A DNA stretch of 64,000 nt from Bryum argenteum (taxonomy: Eukaryota > Streptophyta > Bryopsida > Bryales > Bryaceae): the NCBI GenBank assembly GCA_037043015.1, contig CM073324.1, positions 5,201,413-5,265,412 on the forward strand, read 5' to 3'. Position numbers and translations under genes: made by a program. Shown piece after piece: positions 58,543 through 64,000 of the stretch; within the stretch, counting starts at the first letter, position 1; each line of letters begins with the position of its first letter. Under the pieces are notes generated by a model that was not told the DNA's origin, made no database searches, and saw only the letters and a list, made by a program, of their open reading frames with translations.

Positions 58543-58555
58543 CGACGGGATTGGA

Positions 58556-58960
58556 CGCCATTGGCCGTTTAGCATTGGCCGTCCGATCCCGGCCGGCGAT
58601 CGTCAAATCGGCGATCCGTGGCCGGGCGACCACCGGCAGACGACCGATCGGGTCGCCGACGTCCGATCGGTCGATCGGGGCCGTCCGATGGCGCGCGGCC
58701 GACGGTCGTCGTCGGGGCCGCCGATCCCGGCCGACCGATCCGCCGACCGGGCGACGGTCGGTCGACCGGTCTGGCGGCCAACATCCGCCACCCGACCGGT
58801 CGGGCGACCGGCCGGGCGGGAGACCGACGACCGGGCCGGCGACCGGGCGGGAGACCGACGACCGGGCCGGCGATCGGGCGGGAGACCGACGACCGGGCCG
58901 ACGACCGGGCCGGCGACCGACCCCGTCCCCCGGGCGACCGGTCGGTCGCTCCTTCCGCGT
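58556..58960. repeat. GC-rich minisatellite block B
   Basis: Contains a 31-bp tandem repeat starting GGGCGGGAGACCGACGACCG at 58814, 58845 and 58876, within a longer CGGTCGG/GGCCGGGCGACC block upstream of the minus-strand gene. The long open frames through it are shadows. Confidence 0.85.
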
Positions 58961-59416
58961 CTCCCCTTCCCCCTCCTCCTCTTGTCTCACTCCAAAACTC
59001 CCCGTTTGCACAACTTCGAACACTTCCTCGCCTTGCATACCTGCATTTTCAAACATTCTATATTTAGCCTCTTTGGTCCACGTGGCGTCTAAATAAGGAC
59101 AGGGAATGTTCTGACAAGGGAATGTCGGGAATGTCTTTTCGTCATGAACGGGAATGTTTTATGACAATGATACTATCGGCTTTAAATAAACCTATAATAA
59201 AGAACTCTTTGCAAGAGGAGGGAAGGCCAACAAATCTCCAAGCTAATTCACGCACTTTTTGAGTTATGTTGCCCAATTAGCTTTAATTGAACAATACATT
59301 TAACAACCAATTTAGTGGGGCCAATTTTCCGAGTCGTGAAGTCCTTTGGAGTTGAAGCCCATGTCTAGAAGGAGAGCCAAGGCCATGGGGCCAATTCTTA
59401 TTATTAACTAAAGTCC
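58917..59416. repeat. Spacer duplication, unit 1
   Basis: Aligns with 61847-62345 over ~500 bp. Shared landmarks include GGGCGACCGGTCGGTCGCTC, TTTGCACAACTTCGA, CCTTGCATACCTGCATTTTC, a G-box and AATGGGGCCAATTCTTATTA-type phrases. Divergence is considerable, so the duplication is old. Confidence 0.85.
59078..59085. promoter_or_regulatory. G-box CCACGTGG, copy 1
   Basis: A perfect palindromic G-box kept in both spacer copies (see 62005). GGGAATGT occurs four times just downstream (59102-59159). In plants bZIP and bHLH factors bind G-boxes. Confidence 0.45.
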
Positions 59417-59419
59417 ATG

Positions 59420-60913
59420 TTTTTTTTTGGTACACATTTCTTTTTTATTTTTTGTTTTTTGGAATTATTCTTCCCTAACACCTTAACAATCATGGCCACC
59501 ATTTCGTCTTTTATCATCACGGCCAAAAAATGTTTCATATTCAATTTCAAATGTAATGATCTCGCATCTAGTGATGATCCAACGGTTGAAGATTTCACAC
59601 TACTACATATGGTACTTTACTCAAGATCCTATGGTTGAAATTATAAAGTATATCCAAAAATATTGGACATAGCCCCTTTGTAGTGAAACCACCTATTCTC
59701 GTACACTTAAGGAAAATTGAGGGAATCTATATACTTGGTGTGAGAAAGGAGTGGGTTACTATTTTTCTCGGATAGGAAATAGAAAAAGACAAGCTAACCC
59801 TATTTATGTGCTTTTTTAAAGCACACACATAAAGAAATACAAATTTTATAAGGAGAAGCCTAAAGGCGGGCACCCTAAATATGTACGCATAAAGTAAATG
59901 CAAGGGAGGTGAGATCTTTATAAAGTCAAGAATCTTTGCCTCGCGCCTTTAGGTGGTTTCATCATAGTTCATAGTTGTGAGTGCTAATATTGCAAGCTCC
60001 ATCCCCCGATTCACATTCATTTCTTCTATCTCCCAACTTTTGTCAAAATTTATCCATTCTCACTAGGAGATTTTGCCATGTCTTGACCCCCATTCATGAC
60101 TTGCCCCGTACTGTGTACCCTGAGGTGGCCCTAAATCCCCTCTAATTACATTCCAAAAATTTTACCTAGTCCTTGGTGAGAATATATTGATGTCTCACAT
60201 TGGAGAGATCCAAGTATATATGAAATGTAGGTGATCATGTGTGAGCATTTACTTTTCATAACTTTGGTCTTACTGAGTTTGTCAATATTTAAACTTTCTA
60301 TTTGGGCCTTAACATTTCCACATTGTATGGTCTATATTAATTGATGGGTATTTGGAAATTACTCCGTCGTTGTGTATTCTAATTAGTAATACTTATTATA
60401 AAAATATGGTGCATAAACAATTAATTCTATTATTCGCTATTTTTGTTTGACAACCTTCAACTAACCTAGGAGAATATATATAATCTAGTACATATGATTA
60501 ATTGTAGCATTATTCTTATTGTATGGATTTGAATAGTTACTTATTTCCCTCTTACCAAGGTAATTGAAATAAGTTTTCATTGTTACTATTTTTGCAATCA
60601 TAAAATAAGAGAAATAAATAGGGAGACAAATAAATTTTAAAAAATATCCCACCCTCTAAGTGTTTAACATATGGCAATAATGGCATCAACTTCTAAATTT
60701 TTAAGCATATTTGATATTGTACAAGTATAGTACATTAGTACGAGGATTAGATGTTATATCAAATTGATTATTCGTATACTATGATTGATTGATTTGGGAA
60801 TAGAATATTTTGAAGAGCCATCACTTCTTCATTTACTGTATGTAATGGATACATTCTCTTGTGGATAAACTTTAAGTTCTTGGTTAAAGATGTATGAATT
60901 ACTATGTAGGCCT
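59420..60913. other. AT-rich spacer without recognised genes
   Basis: Only short open frames. A GATCCAACGGTTGAA-type repeat copy lies at 59545-59670. The region 60800-60900 aligns with 62790-62900 as part of the old duplication. Confidence 0.5.
59545..59670. repeat. Dispersed GATCCAACGGTTGAA-type sequence, copy 2
   Basis: Matches 44850-44965 and 63245-63400 (AATGATCTCGCATCTAGTG, GATCCAACGGTTGAAG, AAGATCCTATGGTTGAAA, AAAATATTGGACATA). It ends near CCCCTTTGTAGTG at 59669, which resembles a CACTA terminus. Confidence 0.7.
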
Positions 60914-60966
60914 CTAGGGTATAGGGTTTAGGGTATAGGGTTTAGGGTTTAGGGTTTAGGGTTTAT
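60914..60966 (+). repeat. Interstitial plant-type telomere repeat
   Basis: About seven units of TTTAGGG with two TATAGGG variants. A short interstitial tract, not a chromosome end, since ordinary sequence continues on both sides. Confidence 0.85.
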
Positions 60967-61522
60967 GGTCTTGAGGATTTGGGGTGGATTTCATTTTATT
61001 CCTAGTTTTTGTGTTGCAAAGCTTTGCAAACACAATTGTGTGTGGATGTAAAATAATGGATTACTGTATGTATGGTGTAGTTCTCAATTATATTTTACAT
61101 GGATACAAGTTGCACTTCTCTACATCGCATAGTTAATGTGTGCAAAATAATCTATTTTGTATTTATCATTTTTGATTGAAGATGTTATTGACATGGAATA
61201 AATCACAAATTTATTGCAAAGAATATATAGGTACTATATTAAACATCAACATACGAATTATGATTCCCGAGTCTTCAATCTCATAGCCTATTTTAAACCA
61301 ATATTGGAATAGAGTTACTATTGTAGGTCATGTGGCTCAGAGTTTAATTCATAGAGCCTCATAGATCATAACGTATGAGTACTGAAGTAGTGTTTGTACG
61401 AAACATCTTTGAACTCGTGAAGATCTATACTTTTATGGAGTTCACTCGAAATGGTTACGAACTTAAAATTTAAAGTTCAAATGTATCCGTGAAAAAAGAA
61501 TACTTAGCATTTCAGAAATCAA

Positions 61523-61604
61523 CATAGGATTCCTTTTTAATTGTGTAGTAATTACTGAAAATCGAGTAACAGAAATCTTTGAGAAATTAAAAAAGGATCC
61601 TATG
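61523..61604. repeat. 82-bp hairpin element, copy 1
   Basis: CATAGGATTCCTTTTT and AAAAAAGGATCCTATG form inverted ends 82 bp apart. The same element sits at 63495-63576, so it predates the spacer duplication. Confidence 0.65.
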
Positions 61605-61690
61605 CAATTTTATCTTACTTTAGTTATATATTTAAGGAAAAAAAAATTTAAAAAAAAATAAAATAAAAAAATAAAAATAAAAACTGTACT

Positions 61691-61880
61691 TTGGCCCCCA
61701 TTTCGGTTGGCCGCCATCGGGCGGGCGTGCGACCGGCCCGGCGTCCGGCGACCGGCCCGGCGACCGGCGACCGTCCCGGCGTCCGGCGACTAGCCCGGCG
61801 ACCGGCCTGGCGACCGGCCCGACGACCGCCGACCGGCGTGTGGACCGACCACGTCCCCCGGGCGACCGGTCGGTCGCTCC
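61691..61880. repeat. GC-rich minisatellite block B', without its own gene
   Basis: GCGACCGGCCCGGCGTCCG-type units. Its left edge resembles the start of block C and its right edge matches block B. It is a by-product of the spacer duplication and no TATA box or gene is attached. Confidence 0.75.
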
Positions 61881-62345
61881 TTCCGCGTCCCCCCTTCCCC
61901 CTCCTCCTCTTGCCTCTCCCCAAACTCTTCGTTTGCACAACTTCGATCACTTCCTCGCCTTGCATACCTGCATTTTCAAAAGTACTATATTTAGTCTTTA
62001 TGCTCCACGTGGCGTCTAAATATGGACAGGGAATTTTCTGACAAGAGAATGTCGGGAATATCTCTTTGTCCCATGCGAGAATGTTTTATGACAAAGATAC
62101 TCTTGGCTTTAAATATATCCATAGTAATGGACTTTCTTCAAGGGGAGTTAAGGCGAGCAAATCTCCACGCCAATACACTCACTTTTTGAGTTGTTGTGCC
62201 CAATTGGCTCGAATCGAAGTAAACATTTAACAATCAATATAGTGTGGTCAATTTTCTCATTTGTGAAGGCATTGAGAGTTCATGCCCTTGTTTATAAGGA
62301 AAGCAAAGGCAATGGGGCCAATTCTTATTATAAGTTAAAGACCAT
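61847..62345. repeat. Spacer duplication, unit 2
   Basis: Partner of 58917-59416. Similarity continues in pieces to about 63590, so the duplicated unit was originally 2 kb or more. Confidence 0.85.
62005..62012. promoter_or_regulatory. G-box CCACGTGG, copy 2
   Basis: Conserved counterpart of 59078-59085 in the duplicated spacer. Confidence 0.45.
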
Positions 62346-63188
62346 GCTTTTGATTGTACACCTTAATTTATTACTGTTAAAATATTCCTTCTTAACCCCT
62401 AAAGATCCATGGACACCAAAGTGGAGGTTTCCTATTTCGGGCAGCTTATATGAAGAGGTCAAAAGTAATAATTTTTTATTAAATTTTTTCTAGGTGGTCC
62501 TTACACCGCAAAGTGCATGTGGTAAAATTTGCATATCCACATTCCAAATTTACAACCTACATCTATAATATTTACGTTTGAAGTCCACTAAGGGCAATTA
62601 AATTTAGTCTTTGTTTGAAATTCTTTTTTGGAAATATGTTCATGAACAATTTACTACTTCAGTTCCAAAGTGACCCAAGTCAAAATGTATGTCTATTTCA
62701 CAAGGGTACCGTTGAGAGATTACAAAAATAATCTTCACAATTTCTAGTAATTTCCGATTTAAGTCATATAACTCTTTCTTCGATTGATTGTTTTGAAAAT
62801 ATAAAATTTTAAATAGGCATCTCTTCTTCATTTAGAGTATCTAGTGGATAAAATCACTCGTGGATAGGATTTGTGGTTTATGGTTTAGGATGTATGAATA
62901 ACTCTTTAGGATGAGTTCCAAAATAAGTGTCCTACATTAAGATTAGGATACTCCCATTGACATTCTCAACCATGCAATATTGGAATAGAGTTACTGTTGT
63001 AGGTCATGTAGTTCAAAGTTTGATTCATGAAGCCAATGGTCAATTAAATTACAAAAGGAAAATAGAGAAGAAAGATATTGATTCGAAACCAAATGAATGC
63101 CTTATGCTTGAAACATCTATTAATTTGTGAAGATTTACACTTTAAAGAGTCCACTCAAAATGGTTATGAACTTAAAATTTAGAGTTAA
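62346..63188. other. AT-rich spacer, duplicated unit 2 continued
   Basis: Aligns in part with 59420-61480 with large deletions. No gene is recognised. Confidence 0.5.
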
Positions 63189-63448
63189 CCCCTAAACGAC
63201 CACGGCCACCGATTCGGCGTTTACAGTGAAGGAAAAAATAATTTACAGTCAACTTCAAACGTTATAATCTCACATCTAGTGATGATCCAACGGTTAAAAA
63301 TATTCACAGTACTACCAATGGTAGTCTACTTCAAGATCCTACGGATGAAATTATCAATAATTTCCAAAAATATTGGACGTACCCCCATTAGTACATAGTG
63401 GTCTGTGTTGGGATTTCAAGCTCCCGAAACATTGTGGATTTTTAGGGG
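63189..63448. mobile_element. TTAA-flanked miniature inverted-repeat element (260 bp)
   Basis: Terminal inverted repeats CCCCTAAA/TTTAGGGG are flanked by TTAA on both sides (63185-63188 and 63449-63452). The paralogous spacer at ~61466-61490 lacks the insert and reads straight through the site, with a TTAA-equivalent TTCA. The TTAA target and C-rich termini fit piggyBac-type elements; a TA-target Tc1/mariner-type reading is also possible. The interior carries the GATCCAACGGTT series. Non-coding. Confidence 0.8.
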
Positions 63449-63494
63449 TTAAGATGTATCCGTGAGAAATAATATATTGCATTTCAGAAATCAA

Positions 63495-63576
63495 CATAGG
63501 ATTCCTTTTTTCAGTGTGTAATAATCACTGAGAATCAAATAACAAAAAACTTTGCGAAATAAAAAAGGATCCTATG
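63495..63576. repeat. 82-bp hairpin element, copy 2
   Basis: Same inverted ends as 61523-61604, at the same relative place in the duplicated spacer. Confidence 0.65.
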
Positions 63577-63598
63577 CTATGTAAGATCTCTGAATTTT

Positions 63599-63617
63599 AA
63601 ATATATATATATATATA
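63599..63617. repeat. (AT)n microsatellite
   Basis: About nine AT units, followed by A/T homopolymer runs to 63672. Confidence 0.9.
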
Positions 63618-63675
63618 AAAAATTTTTAAATTTTTATTTTAAAAAAAAATTGAAAAAAAATTTAAAAAAAAAACC

Positions 63676-63937
63676 GCAGCGGCCGCCCACATCGGTTGGC
63701 CGCGTTGGTCGACCGGCATCGAGCGGCCACGATCGGCCGGCCACATCGGTCGACAATGACGGTCGGCGGCCCGGTCGGCGGCGGCGGCCGCGCGGCTCGA
63801 ACGACCGCCACGATCGGCGGCCCCGATCGGTCGACCGGATCGACCGCCACGTCGATCGGCCGGCCGACCGCCGGCCAAGACGGTCGGTCGCGGCCGTGAT
63901 TGGCCGAGCGACCGGTTCGGCCGGCCGGTCTCTAGGG
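63676..63937. repeat. GC-rich minisatellite block C
   Basis: CGGCCGG/CGGTCGAC-rich sequence starting after an A/T tract, as block B' does. It precedes a TATA-like box facing out of the window. Confidence 0.75.
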
Positions 63938-63952
63938 TTGGGAGGGAGGGGG

Positions 63953-63960
63953 GATAAAAG
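63953..63960 (+). promoter_or_regulatory. TATA-like box of a gene beyond the window
   Basis: GATAAAAG lies 15 bp after block C, and CCCCTCACTTCTCGTTG follows about 25 bp downstream, closely resembling CTCACTTCTTTCCTTCG near the kinase-like gene. Confidence 0.5.
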
Positions 63961-64000
63961 GCCTTTGGGGCCTCATTTCCCCTCACTTCTCGTTGTATTC

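Noticed and set aside
58223-59092. Long overlapping frames (149-277 codons) across block B, including MQGEEVFEVVQT also seen near 61930
   Set aside because: GC-repeat artefact. The shared peptide reflects the duplicated spacer, and the two copies diverge at once into repeat-coded sequence.
62392-62404. TTAACCCCTAAAG as another end of the TTAA-flanked element
   Set aside because: The paralogous spacer has a similar native sequence near 59472, so this is probably ancestral and not an element end.

Overview
The window looks like repeat-rich nuclear DNA of a streptophyte (land plant or charophyte-type green alga). Evidence: an interstitial TTTAGGG tract, telo-box and G-box motifs, short GT-AG introns, a tRNA-Asp-like primer site typical of plant Ty3/gypsy elements, a Mutator-like transposase with a SWIM finger, and a Tcn1-like chromovirus of a kind known from fungi and from mosses and lycophytes. 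A characean alga such as Chara is my guess, but nothing here proves a species.

Layout. 1-20780: a ~254-bp satellite array (~82 monomers) with multi-monomer duplications. 20781-32315: an 11.5-kb Ty3/gypsy LTR retrotransposon on the minus strand, inserted into the satellite with a perfect GCACT target duplication; its 2.7-kb LTRs each hold a sense open frame. 32316-33932: the satellite resumes and decays at its edge. 33933-36531: low-copy DNA with a ~25-bp minisatellite and a two-exon acidic gene on the minus strand. 36532-40339: a broken Mutator-like transposase gene. 40800-44055: an LTR-like region carrying an intact 688-codon frame of unknown function. 44056-45142: a CACTA-type non-autonomous element with GTG target duplication. 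45146-52406: a chromodomain Ty3/gypsy element with gag, protease, RT/RNase H, integrase and one 3' LTR, which has a dense heat-shock-element cluster upstream of its TATA box. 52407-53117: a fold-back element starting at the base after that LTR.

54421-64000 differs in character. A kinase-like gene (+, 54974-56386) and a Gly/Tyr-rich gene (-, 57183-58406) converge. Each is preceded by a GC-rich, CGGTCGG-type minisatellite, then a TATA-like box, then a CCTCACT-type sequence. A third copy of this promoter layout faces out of the right edge (63676-64000). The AT-rich spacer between the second and third blocks is an old tandem duplication; one copy carries a later 260-bp TTAA-flanked insertion whose empty site survives in the other copy.

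Most mobile-element genes carry single-base frameshifts or TGA stops. Real decay and residual assembly indels cannot be told apart from the sequence alone. The least-explained items are the kinase/GY-rich locus with its shared promoter layout, the LTR-borne open frames and the heat-shock-type LTR.
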